From Bacteroidaceae bacterium (GTDB taxonomy: Bacteria > Bacteroidota > Bacteroidia > Bacteroidales > Bacteroidaceae): a stretch of 64,000 nucleotides of DNA. Numbering within the stretch: position 1 is the first letter of the stretch; each line of letters opens with the position of its first letter. A program made the translations under genes and the position numbers. Below the pieces are notes generated by a model. That model did not search any database. It was not told the DNA's origin and saw only the letters and a list, made by a program, of their open reading frames with translations. Positions 45,401-52,550 of the stretch are shown here, one piece after another. The stretch spans positions 1 to 64,000 of the forward strand of contig JAKSIV010000004.1 in assembly GCA_024398635.1 (NCBI GenBank), read 5' to 3'.

Positions 45401-46051
45401 TCATTTGTTTAAGTTATTAATCATAAGTTGCAATTGTCCGGCCAGCCAGCCTGCATCGGCGGCATCCTCCTTTTGTATCAACGTCATGAATGACTGGAAA
45501 TCATCATTCTGAGTGCTGTCAACCCATCCGGCCAGGATACTGTCGGTAGCACCGTCCTGGAATGCGCATGACAGATGAAATGCCATCTGAGCTGCATCGG
45601 GCTCTTCCAGAACATAGAAAGAGGTCTCACCACGGTAATGGTTACGGATGGCAATCTCGCCGGTCACTATGTTCGGCAAGGTATAAACGAACAGTGCCGG
45701 ACTGGGATAATAGTTATCCTTGTCCTGTATGGTCTCCTGGTAATTGCGGTCAGCGCAAAGCGATGCCGTTGAGCCGAACAGCACTATCGCACGGTTCTGA
45801 ACGAACTCATCACCTTCGTGCCTATTATCGCCTATCTCCTTGAAGAGCAACTCAGATGCCACGAATCCGGCCTTACTCAGAGTGTCCATCTTGAAGAATT
45901 TGGGCCAATCAGCTATATGATTGCGGTACAGTTCAGCAAGCAAAGCGTTACCTGCAGCCTCATGCTCCAGCACACGGCCGTTCACACAGGCGTAACCCTG
46001 ATTCAGTACCACACAGTCAAGTCCCTTCCGCTCCATACCGCTATTCAACAT
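45401..46051 (-). CDS. Short cysteine-less ketosynthase-like protein
   Basis: 216 aa. Reads as the N-terminal half of a ketosynthase fold ('KMDTLSKAGFVASELLFKEIG', 'AIVLFGSTASLCADRNYQETI', 'VYTLPNIVTGEIAIRNHYRGE') but has no active Cys or His motifs and stops early. It matches the PF13723-type family present in flexirubin and aryl-polyene clusters, where a short protein (ApeC) heterodimerises with a ketosynthase. It directly follows, and overlaps by 11 nt, the ketosynthase gene at 46041-47183. Non-catalytic; probable subunit. Confidence 0.7.
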   Translation of the reverse strand: MLNSGMERKGLDCVVLNQGYACVNGRVLEHEAAGNALLAELYRNHIADWPKFFKMDTLSKAGFVASELLFKEIGDNRHEGDEFVQNRAIVLFGSTASLCADRNYQETIQDKDNYYPSPALFVYTLPNIVTGEIAIRNHYRGETSFYVLEEPDAAQMAFHLSCAFQDGATDSILAGWVDSTQNDDFQSFMTLIQKEDAADAGWLAGQLQLMINNLNK

Positions 46052-47183
46052 ATCTGTATAACAGGGCCGCGTTGCTGCCTCCGAATCCTGAAAGCAGTTT
46101 TATGAATTCACTGCCCTTACACTCTCTCAACTCACTTTTCACATTAACCGGCCAGGTTGTACCCTGTTCGTTGTACCCACGGGTGGCAAGCACCGTGTTG
46201 TCACGTACGGCATACATGGACAGAATGCTCTCCATAATGCCTGCTGCACCCATCGTATGTCCGTAATAGCCCTTGAGACCTGTTACCGGAACCTCAATAA
46301 GTCCGGCACGATACAGGGCTATAGACTCCATCTCGTCATTATATGCGGTTGCCGTGCCGTGCACGTTCACAAAAGCAAGTTCATCCCTACGGCACTCCTT
46401 TAGAACCTCCATAAGGGCCAGATAACTGCCCTCACCCGTACGGGACGGGCCTGATATATGATTGGCATCATTACGGATGGCGCCGCAAACCAGTTCCCAA
46501 CCGTTTTTCTTAACATCCGATGCCTCCAGTACCACCGTCGCTGCACACTCTCCAAGATTGAGTCCCTTACGGTCTTTGTCAAACGGACGGCAGGGCTCAT
46601 CGGATATGGCCTTGAACGAAAGGAATCCTGATATGATAAACGGCGATTGCTCATCGGCCCCGATTACAACAGCATAATCGTAACGTCCGCTGCGTAGCGC
46701 ACGCATCGCCTCTATCTGGGCGCACACGCCCGATATGCAGGCATTGCACACCACAATCGGATTGTTGGGATTGCCGAAATACTCTGTCACCTCACGGGCG
46801 GCCTTGGCCAGAAGCACGCGCTCCTGCTCCATCCCCTCCTGAGGCGCTCCCAGAAGTGATACATTGCCTTTGGTGGTGGATACTATGAAAATTACTCTGT
46901 CTGACGATGCATCGATACCGGAATCGCGTACGGCCTGTACCGACGAGCAGAGCAGGAACTTCTCAAAGAAGGTATAATTGCCCTCAATACCCAGCTTGCC
47001 GCACAGGCCATCAATAACCTTACGGTCCACGCGTGACAGTACAAAAGGCGTAGTGATATTTCCCATAGACTCATAACGCGCCAGTCCCGACCTTCCGGCC
47101 TTGACGCTGTCGTAGTTGGAACGTGAATCTGTTCCCAGCGGCGACACCACGTTATCTGCTATGCATCTTATCACTCTAGCCAT
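46041..47183 (-). CDS. 3-oxoacyl-ACP synthase (second catalytic ketosynthase)
   Basis: 380 aa from the ATG at 47183 (the conserved start MARVIRCIADNVVSPLG). Active Cys149 in 'VVCNACISGVCAQIE', His in 'NVHGTATAYND' and His in 'KGYYGHTMGAAG'. It differs from the FabF-like neighbour in the extra cysteines around the nucleophile and in 'ATAYND', which put it in the Bacteroidota-specific KS group of flexirubin-like clusters. Pairs by position with the short Cys-less protein downstream. Overlaps the thioesterase gene by 13 nt. Confidence 0.88.
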   Translation of the reverse strand: MARVIRCIADNVVSPLGTDSRSNYDSVKAGRSGLARYESMGNITTPFVLSRVDRKVIDGLCGKLGIEGNYTFFEKFLLCSSVQAVRDSGIDASSDRVIFIVSTTKGNVSLLGAPQEGMEQERVLLAKAAREVTEYFGNPNNPIVVCNACISGVCAQIEAMRALRSGRYDYAVVIGADEQSPFIISGFLSFKAISDEPCRPFDKDRKGLNLGECAATVVLEASDVKKNGWELVCGAIRNDANHISGPSRTGEGSYLALMEVLKECRRDELAFVNVHGTATAYNDEMESIALYRAGLIEVPVTGLKGYYGHTMGAAGIMESILSMYAVRDNTVLATRGYNEQGTTWPVNVKSELRECKGSEFIKLLSGFGGSNAALLYRYVE

Positions 47184-47587
47184 CTCTTTTTCCACTCCTC
47201 GTAAAACTCGGGATTGACCCATACCAACTGATAGTTCAAATCCATGAATACCTGTACCGAATGGCCTGTGGCAAGTACCTCGCCGTTCCCGGTATTGGTA
47301 ATCTCATAGTCGAACACTATCTTGGCGGCATCGGCAGGCTTGTATGTTATGGTTATCTCCGGCTTCATATCATATGTGATGGGACTCTTGTACTTGAATG
47401 ACAGGTCCACCAGCGGAGCATAATAGCCGTTACCGAATATATCCAGATAGGCTATCCCGTACTTCTTGCCGAACGCCTCGCGGGCATCCTCAAAATACAT
47501 CACGTATGATCCATGCCATACAATGTTCATGGAATCCACCTCACTGAAGCGGATCTTTAACGGTACGGTTGCCTTAAGTTCTTTCAT
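47171..47587 (-). CDS. Acyl-CoA/ACP thioesterase, YbgC/4-hydroxybenzoyl-CoA type
   Basis: 138 aa hot-dog thioesterase. 'KIRFSEVDSMNIVWHGSYVMYFEDAREAF' is the family signature, with the catalytic Asp in 'EVDSMNIVWHG' in the usual place. May release or edit chains, like ApeK. Starts 13 nt after the dehydratase gene. Confidence 0.87.
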   Translation of the reverse strand: MKELKATVPLKIRFSEVDSMNIVWHGSYVMYFEDAREAFGKKYGIAYLDIFGNGYYAPLVDLSFKYKSPITYDMKPEITITYKPADAAKIVFDYEITNTGNGEVLATGHSVQVFMDLNYQLVWVNPEFYEEWKKRWLE

Positions 47588-47600
47588 ATCAAATCTTTTA

Positions 47601-48023
47601 TCAATCCTGCAGTGCTATCTTGAGGTCGGTCTCGGCTATCGTCTCATCTGCAACCTTGACGGTAGCATGAACCAAAGTCACGTTAAACACCTCCTGCACT
47701 ACGTCTATCGTCGTTGTCAGCACCTCGCCTACCAGCGGAGTACGGTTCACGCTGAAACCCGTAATGGCGCCTATAACTCCTATCTTTACCCTCTCTCCCG
47801 ATGAACGGCTGATATATCCCATCCTGGCAGCGCATGTCTGGGCAATATTCTCATTTATCCCCGCAACGCTCAGATGTCCGTCATCGGCAAATATATTGTC
47901 AGGCCTGACCTCCAAAGCGGTGATGGTCCTGACAGGGTCGTAATGGACCAGCCGGTCTATCATCACAAACGGCTCCTGCTGTGGCAGAAGCGTGTGGACG
48001 TCAATCTTTTCAAACTCATTCAT
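47601..48023 (-). CDS. Hot-dog dehydratase subunit (ApeP-like), catalytic His absent
   Basis: 140 aa from the ATG at 48023 (TGATG overlap with the acyltransferase stop). 'VHTLLPQQEPFVMIDRL' is the mark of the ApeP/COG4706 hot-dog group. The central helix keeps Glu58 in 'INENIAQTCAARMG', but the residue 14 upstream, His in FabZ, is Ile44. It is the mirror image of the dehydratase at 41591, and FabZ active sites use His from one subunit and Glu from the other, so a heterodimer is likely. Confidence 0.82.
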   Translation of the reverse strand: MNEFEKIDVHTLLPQQEPFVMIDRLVHYDPVRTITALEVRPDNIFADDGHLSVAGINENIAQTCAARMGYISRSSGERVKIGVIGAITGFSVNRTPLVGEVLTTTIDVVQEVFNVTLVHATVKVADETIAETDLKIALQD

Positions 48024-48916
48024 CAGTCCTTCCAGAAATCGTAGTAGTTGAACCACTGCGTCGGATACATTCTGACCACGTTCTCCAGCTCAGCAGCGAA
48101 GTTACGCGCCATATCTGCCATACGGGCCCTTATGGGAAGCGTTTCATCCTGCTTTATATCTCTCACATAGACCTTGTAACGTCCATGTACTCTCATCGAG
48201 AATACAGCCAGCATAGGTACGTCCTTCTGAACTGCCAAGGCAAACGGTCCCATAGGGAAACTGGCTTCCTTGCCCAGGAACATGCACCTGATGGCTTTTG
48301 ACGATCCGAACAGGCGGTCACCGGTCATGCTCACTATCTCACCGCGGTCTATCGCCGCATTCATGTTGAAGATATGTGACATGGACTCATCGACCTCAAT
48401 CAGATTCACGTTATGCATGGCCAGGATCTTACGCCTGAAATCCATCATCACCTTGCTCTCACCTCCGTAGAACAGGCCGTTAATCTTCTTGGCGGTCGAT
48501 GTCAGACCGTAGCCCACCATCTCGTAGTTGCCGGCATGTGAACTCAGCTGAACGAATCCGCTCTCGCCGTTTACCAGCTCCATGAAACGCTCGTTGCCGT
48601 CCAGTTCAAAACGGAACCTCTTGCCGGCATACGCTGCGTATCGGTCTATAATGACCTGGCCGAATCGGAAATGGTTTGCGTAAACCTTCAGGAATGACTT
48701 GATACGGCCATAACCGAATCTCTGACGGAAGAACCTGTAGATTGACAGATATCCCTTATGATTGAAAATCATGTAGAAAGGCACCACTATCGCCATGAAG
48801 CAATAAATGACACGCCTGTCTATCACCTTCATCAGGACCACCAGCGAACGGATCATCCATGGCAGCCCGTCAGTCCTTCCCTTCCATTCTTTGGGTTTAC
48901 CCCTCCTCTTAGCCAA
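48023..48916 (-). CDS. LPLAT-family (LpxL/HtrB-like) acyltransferase
   Basis: 297 aa starting with TTG at 48916. No in-frame ATG occurs before residue 21, yet the conserved N-terminal 'EWKGRTDG' motif of the family lies before that ATG; the TTG start includes it and overlaps the ACP stop by 8 nt. HX4E motif SSHAGNYE (His127, Glu132), one membrane helix near 37-51, and the C-terminal 'YPTQWFNYYDFW' are all typical of late lipid A-type acyltransferases. Such enzymes in aryl-polyene clusters are thought to move the acyl chain from ACP to a lipid anchor. Confidence 0.85.
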   Translation of the reverse strand: MAKRRGKPKEWKGRTDGLPWMIRSLVVLMKVIDRRVIYCFMAIVVPFYMIFNHKGYLSIYRFFRQRFGYGRIKSFLKVYANHFRFGQVIIDRYAAYAGKRFRFELDGNERFMELVNGESGFVQLSSHAGNYEMVGYGLTSTAKKINGLFYGGESKVMMDFRRKILAMHNVNLIEVDESMSHIFNMNAAIDRGEIVSMTGDRLFGSSKAIRCMFLGKEASFPMGPFALAVQKDVPMLAVFSMRVHGRYKVYVRDIKQDETLPIRARMADMARNFAAELENVVRMYPTQWFNYYDFWKD

Positions 48917-49151
48917 GCTTGCTTTCCAGATAGTCACAGAACGCGCTGAAGGTCTTAACTCCAGCCATCTCCTCACTCTTGATCTTCACTTCGAATGTCT
49001 TCTCAACAATGACCACGATGTCAATGAAATCCAGGCTGTCAATACCCAGATCCTTCTTGAGCAGTGCATCGGGGGCAATCTTCTCCTCATCAATCTCAAG
49101 ATCCTCGATCATGAAATTCCTGACTTTGGCTTCAATCTCCTTTCTATCCAT
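48909..49151 (-). CDS. Acyl carrier protein
   Basis: 80 aa. Phosphopantetheine site 'DLGIDSLDFIDIVV' with Ser39. Very acidic helix 1 ('KVRNFMIEDLEIDEEKIAPDA'). Second ACP of the assembly line; 17 nt after the methyltransferase gene and translationally overlapping the acyltransferase gene, with which it may interact. Confidence 0.93.
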   Translation of the reverse strand: MDRKEIEAKVRNFMIEDLEIDEEKIAPDALLKKDLGIDSLDFIDIVVIVEKTFEVKIKSEEMAGVKTFSAFCDYLESKLG

Positions 49152-49168
49152 ATTTGTTACTTGCTTGA

Positions 49169-50272
49169 TTATTTCAGTTTACATACCATGATACTGTGTC
49201 CTCCCTGCCCCAGATTGTCATGGATGGTCTCCACCTTCATGCCGGCCTGCTCAACCAGTCGCTCCATGCACTCCGAATGGTACATCTTGCTGTTACCGTT
49301 GGCTATGGCGGTAAAATAGAGGCTTGTCATGGTCAGGCACAATGCGCCCGGCTCAAACTTCTGACGGTCCCAGAATGTCTCCATGATGTAAAGGCGGGTA
49401 TCCTTGTCCATAGCATCGGCTGCACGGGTAAGAATGCTCAGGATCTCATCCTCGGCAAAACAGTCCAGGAACTGGCTCATCCATATGGCATCAAAGTGGC
49501 GACCCTGAGGAAACTTCTGGGCACGGTCCAGCAGGTTGATACCGAATCCTTCGATGCGGTCGGCGCCCTTCTTGCCTGCGGTCTGCCTGCGCATCATCTC
49601 AAGCTGCTGCGGCAGGTCCATGATGGTCACCTTGACCTTGTCGCTGTAATCCACGCAACGCATAGCCCATCGGCCCGTATTGCCGCCTACATCAATCAGA
49701 GACTCGGTCTTTGCTCCGTCAAACACAATCTTGAGCGCCTCGTCAAACGAGTGGTCCGAGTAGAAATGGTCAAATCCGAACCAGCTCTTCTGCACCTGCT
49801 CCGGAAGCTGTGACAGGCCCTCGTATACCGTAGGCCAACTTCCAAAATGCTCCAGACCTGCAGGGCGTCCCTCCTTGAGTGACTCCTCAAGCTTGAACCA
49901 TCCCTCGTAATTCACGTCATGGTTAAAGTCAATGTTGACCCTTGTGATAGGATTGGTAAGCAGGAACCAGCCTGTCTTGGAGAGTCTGAAACGGTCCGTA
50001 TCCGGATCCAGAAGTACAGTTCCGATAGAGAGTGAGCCCTCGGTGAGTACCTTTACGGCATATAGTGACAACTTGGTCTTATCAACAATCTCCTGCTGGG
50101 TAAGTCCATCCACATTATCACGCAAGAGGTCCAGTATTCCGAACTTTATCATCAGGCGTGATGTCTCGAAAACAATCGGGCCCCATGCAATGAACTCAGC
50201 AAGACGCTGTGCGTCGCGGGCACTCAGATGCTCTTTGGTATAAGCCTCCTTCAAGGCTGGTGAGAGATTCAT
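49169..50272 (-). CDS. SAM-dependent methyltransferase (COMT-like)
   Basis: 367 aa. An N-terminal winged-helix dimerisation domain ('WGPIVFETSRLMIKFGILDLL', 'GLTQQEIVDKTKLSLYAVKVL') precedes a Rossmann domain with the SAM loop 'SLIDVGGNTGRWA' (191-203) and 'FDAIWMSQFLDCF'. The architecture is that of plant COMT and polyketide O-methyltransferases, so methylation of the aryl head group is plausible. ATGA overlap with the ketosynthase gene. Confidence 0.85.
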   Translation of the reverse strand: MNLSPALKEAYTKEHLSARDAQRLAEFIAWGPIVFETSRLMIKFGILDLLRDNVDGLTQQEIVDKTKLSLYAVKVLTEGSLSIGTVLLDPDTDRFRLSKTGWFLLTNPITRVNIDFNHDVNYEGWFKLEESLKEGRPAGLEHFGSWPTVYEGLSQLPEQVQKSWFGFDHFYSDHSFDEALKIVFDGAKTESLIDVGGNTGRWAMRCVDYSDKVKVTIMDLPQQLEMMRRQTAGKKGADRIEGFGINLLDRAQKFPQGRHFDAIWMSQFLDCFAEDEILSILTRAADAMDKDTRLYIMETFWDRQKFEPGALCLTMTSLYFTAIANGNSKMYHSECMERLVEQAGMKVETIHDNLGQGGHSIMVCKLK

Positions 50273-51489
50273 ATCTTCTTGATTACAAGTGCACTGTTTG
50301 TTCCTCCGAATCCAAAGGAATTTGACAGTATAGTCCTTAATTCAGTCTGTTTGGTATCGGCGACTATCTTGAGCTTGGCCGAATATTCGTCAGGGTTCTC
50401 AAAATTGATGTTGGGAGCCACAAAGCCGTTGTTGAGCATAAGCGTACAATATACAGCCTCACTGGCACCTGCCATCCAGCACTCATGTCCGGTCATTGAC
50501 TTGGTGGAACTTATCCATGCCCTGCGTCCCTCAAAAAGACGGGCCAATGCTACAGCCTCAAACATATCACCCTGCGGCGTGGATGTGGCGTGAGCGTTGA
50601 TATAGTCAATGTCATCGGGCTGTACACCGGCCTGCTGCATTGCACGGCTCATGGCCAGGAACGATGCATCAGAGTTGGGTTGCGATATACCTCCAGTGCC
50701 GTTGGATGAGAATCCATAACCTGCAACTTCGGCCAGTATCGTTGCACCGCGCTTTACCGCATGGTCATAATCCTCCAGTACCAGAGCCGCAGCACCGCCG
50801 CTGGGTACCAGTCCGTCACGGTCACGGTCAAACGGACGGGAAGCCTTGGTTGGCTCATCCATACGGACCGAGAATGCCGATAGAGCATCAAAAGAGGCCA
50901 TAGAAAGATAATTGGTCTCCTGTGCGCCTCCGCACAGAACCATATCCTGCAAGCCCTGCTGTATCATCATATACCCTATTCCAATGGCGTGTGATCCGCT
51001 GGCACAGGCAGCACTCAGCGTAAAGTTCACACCGCGCAGATGGAATACGGTGCTCATATTCATGTTTACGGTTGAGTTCATGGACTGGAATATCAGGCCT
51101 GAGCCCAGCATTGCGCTGTCCTTGTACTCCTCCATGATACGGTTGGTCTCTATAACAGGTTTTGCACTGGAATCATTTCCGAATATCACGCCCACCTCAT
51201 TGGCCAGCAGATAATCATCATCTATACCGGCATTTGCGAAAGCCTCACGCGATGCCATAAAAGCATACTCGGCCTCCTCACTCATACCGGCACGTGTACG
51301 TCGGTCCAATACTCCTTTCAGTACAGGCTTGGGAACAATACCAGTAAGTGCAGAACGGTAACCGTAATCCTTACGAACAGGATCAACACCTATTCCTGAT
51401 TTTCCTGCAAAAAGGGAACCACGAACCTCATCAAGATTCTGGCCAAGACAGCCCCATATTCCCATTCCTGTTATTACGACTCTTGCCAT
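50269..51489 (-). CDS. 3-oxoacyl-ACP synthase (FabB-like, third ketosynthase)
   Basis: 406 aa. Cys162 in 'LSAACASGSHAIG', His in 'NAHATSTPQGD', His in 'KSMTGHECWMAGAS', and C-terminal 'SFGFGGTNSALV'. The 'HATSTPQGD' and 'GHECWMAGA' wording is close to FabB, which starts or supports chain building; in aryl-polyene systems ApeR plays a similar stand-alone role. It has no Cys-less partner next to it. 9 nt after fabG-like. Confidence 0.9.
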   Translation of the reverse strand: MARVVITGMGIWGCLGQNLDEVRGSLFAGKSGIGVDPVRKDYGYRSALTGIVPKPVLKGVLDRRTRAGMSEEAEYAFMASREAFANAGIDDDYLLANEVGVIFGNDSSAKPVIETNRIMEEYKDSAMLGSGLIFQSMNSTVNMNMSTVFHLRGVNFTLSAACASGSHAIGIGYMMIQQGLQDMVLCGGAQETNYLSMASFDALSAFSVRMDEPTKASRPFDRDRDGLVPSGGAAALVLEDYDHAVKRGATILAEVAGYGFSSNGTGGISQPNSDASFLAMSRAMQQAGVQPDDIDYINAHATSTPQGDMFEAVALARLFEGRRAWISSTKSMTGHECWMAGASEAVYCTLMLNNGFVAPNINFENPDEYSAKLKIVADTKQTELRTILSNSFGFGGTNSALVIKKI

Positions 51490-51498
51490 TATTTTGTA

Positions 51499-52227
51499 TC
51501 AAGTATAAAGACCTCCGTTAACTGAAATAACCTCACCTGTTATGTATGACGCATCTTCCGATACAAGGAAACCGACAGCCGCAGCAACCTCCTCAGGGCG
51601 GCCGAAACGTCCCACCGGAATCATTTTCTTGAGTTCATCCTCGGGCAACTCCTTTGTCATATCGGTCGCAATAAAACCGGGAGCGACCGCATTGACGGTA
51701 ACCTTACGGGCAGCAACTTCCTGGGCAAGTGCCTTGGTAGCACCAATCAGGGCCGCTTTAGCTGCAGAATAATTAGTTTGGCCGGGCAGGCCCTTGATGC
51801 CTGACAGTGAAGCCATATTGACTATCCTTCCCCAACGTTTGGAGAGCATATCCTTGAGCAGGCGGCGTGTCAGATAGAAGAAACTGTTCAGATTAGTGTT
51901 CAGAACGCTGTTCCAGTCATCGTCCTGCATGAATATCATAAGATTGTCACGGCGTATTCCTGCATTGTTCACCAGCACGGCTATATAATCCTCCTTATGA
52001 GACTCCTGCCAACGGTCAACCGCCTTCTCGACCTCTTCCTGGACCGAAACGTCAAACGGCATCAGTTCAGCCTGACCTCCGGCCTCTTCAATTAGCCTTT
52101 TGGTCTCCTGAGCGGCATCGGAGTTTGATTTATAGTTGATAAGAACCGGATATCCCTGAGCTGCAAGCTTTAAGCAGACAGCCCTGCCAAGTCCTCTTGA
52201 TCCACCCGTTACCAGCGCGTATTTCAT
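51499..52227 (-). CDS. 3-oxoacyl-ACP reductase (FabG/ApeQ-like)
   Basis: 242 aa from the ATG at 52227. SDR fold: TGGSRGLG (7-14), 'NNAGIRRD', Ser140-Tyr153-Lys157 in 'MASLSGIKGLPGQTNYSAAK', and the C-terminal 'YITGEVISVNGG'. NADPH-dependent reduction of 3-oxoacyl-ACP in each extension cycle. First gene of the 23-gene biosynthetic transcript, with a promoter and a palindrome just upstream. Confidence 0.93.
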   Translation of the reverse strand: MKYALVTGGSRGLGRAVCLKLAAQGYPVLINYKSNSDAAQETKRLIEEAGGQAELMPFDVSVQEEVEKAVDRWQESHKEDYIAVLVNNAGIRRDNLMIFMQDDDWNSVLNTNLNSFFYLTRRLLKDMLSKRWGRIVNMASLSGIKGLPGQTNYSAAKAALIGATKALAQEVAARKVTVNAVAPGFIATDMTKELPEDELKKMIPVGRFGRPEEVAAAVGFLVSEDASYITGEVISVNGGLYT

Positions 52228-52242
52228 ACTGCTATGATTAAT

Positions 52243-52254
52243 TATACTAGTATA
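52243..52254. promoter_or_regulatory. 12-nt palindrome, candidate operator of the biosynthetic operon
   Basis: TATACTAGTATA is a perfect palindrome between the predicted -7 box (52268-52275) and the fabG-like ATG (52227), a position where a bound dimeric regulator could block transcription. No regulator gene lies next to it. Confidence 0.35.
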
Positions 52255-52267
52255 GATATAGTAACTT

Positions 52268-52300
52268 GCAAAATAACCTAAAAAAGCCGATACAGCCAAA
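52268..52300 (-). promoter_or_regulatory. Promoter of the biosynthetic operon
   Basis: On the minus strand a TTTG (52300 to 52297) and TATTTTGC (52275 to 52268, one T short of the consensus) are 21 nt apart, the spacing of Bacteroidota promoters. The leader would be about 35 nt. Confidence 0.5.
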
Positions 52301-52310
52301 TAATTTTTAC

Positions 52311-52318
52311 TACCTTCG
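52311..52318 (+). promoter_or_regulatory. -7 box for tRNA-Thr
   Basis: TACCTTCG, one mismatch from TAnnTTTG, sits 12 nt before the tRNA 5' end and is divergent from the operon promoter 11 nt away. Confidence 0.45.
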
Positions 52319-52328
52319 CGGCCGTAAC

Positions 52329-52389
<61 letters not shown>

Positions 52390-52403
<14 letters not shown>

Positions 52404-52422
52404 CGCAGAGACGAAGGCGGGA
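52390..52422 (+). repeat. 11-bp inverted repeat joining the tRNA 3' end and downstream sequence
   Basis: TCCCGCCTTCG (52390-52400, inside the tRNA T-arm and acceptor) is repeated inverted as CGAAGGCGGGA (52412-52422), 11-nt loop. It would compete with tRNA folding in the precursor, or be an attachment-site-like remnant. Confidence 0.5.
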
Positions 52423-52433
52423 CAAACATACAA

Positions 52434-52462
52434 AATCAGCCGACCCGATGGGCCGGCTGATT
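52434..52462. terminator. Bidirectional terminator-like hairpin between tRNA-Thr and the GH67 unit
   Basis: AATCAGCCG (52434-52442) pairs with CGGCTGATT (52454-52462), and an inner CCC/GGG extends the stem. Only short T-runs flank it, so strength is uncertain. Together with the remnant at 52479-52550, this accounts for the 323-nt stretch from 52228 to 52550. Confidence 0.5.
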
Positions 52463-52478
52463 ATCTTTGAGTATCAAT

Positions 52479-52550
52479 TTAGAAGAGATAGCCGATTGAG
52501 AACATCAGAGCGCTCTCCTTGTAATTGACGTTGTCCTTATTTTTTTCCAC
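52479..52550 (-). pseudogene. Fragment resembling the C-terminal strand of an outer-membrane barrel
   Basis: In the same frame, directly after the GH67 stop, 23 codons read VEKNKDNVNYKESALMFSIG then YLF and stop. The alternating hydrophobic pattern ending in Phe is that of the last beta-strand of outer-membrane proteins. It has no proper start and is probably the tail of a deleted gene. Confidence 0.35.

Noticed and set aside
49196..49813. 205-codon open frame on the plus strand inside the methyltransferase gene
   Set aside because: Opposite a gene with a clear SAM-binding loop; shadow frame.
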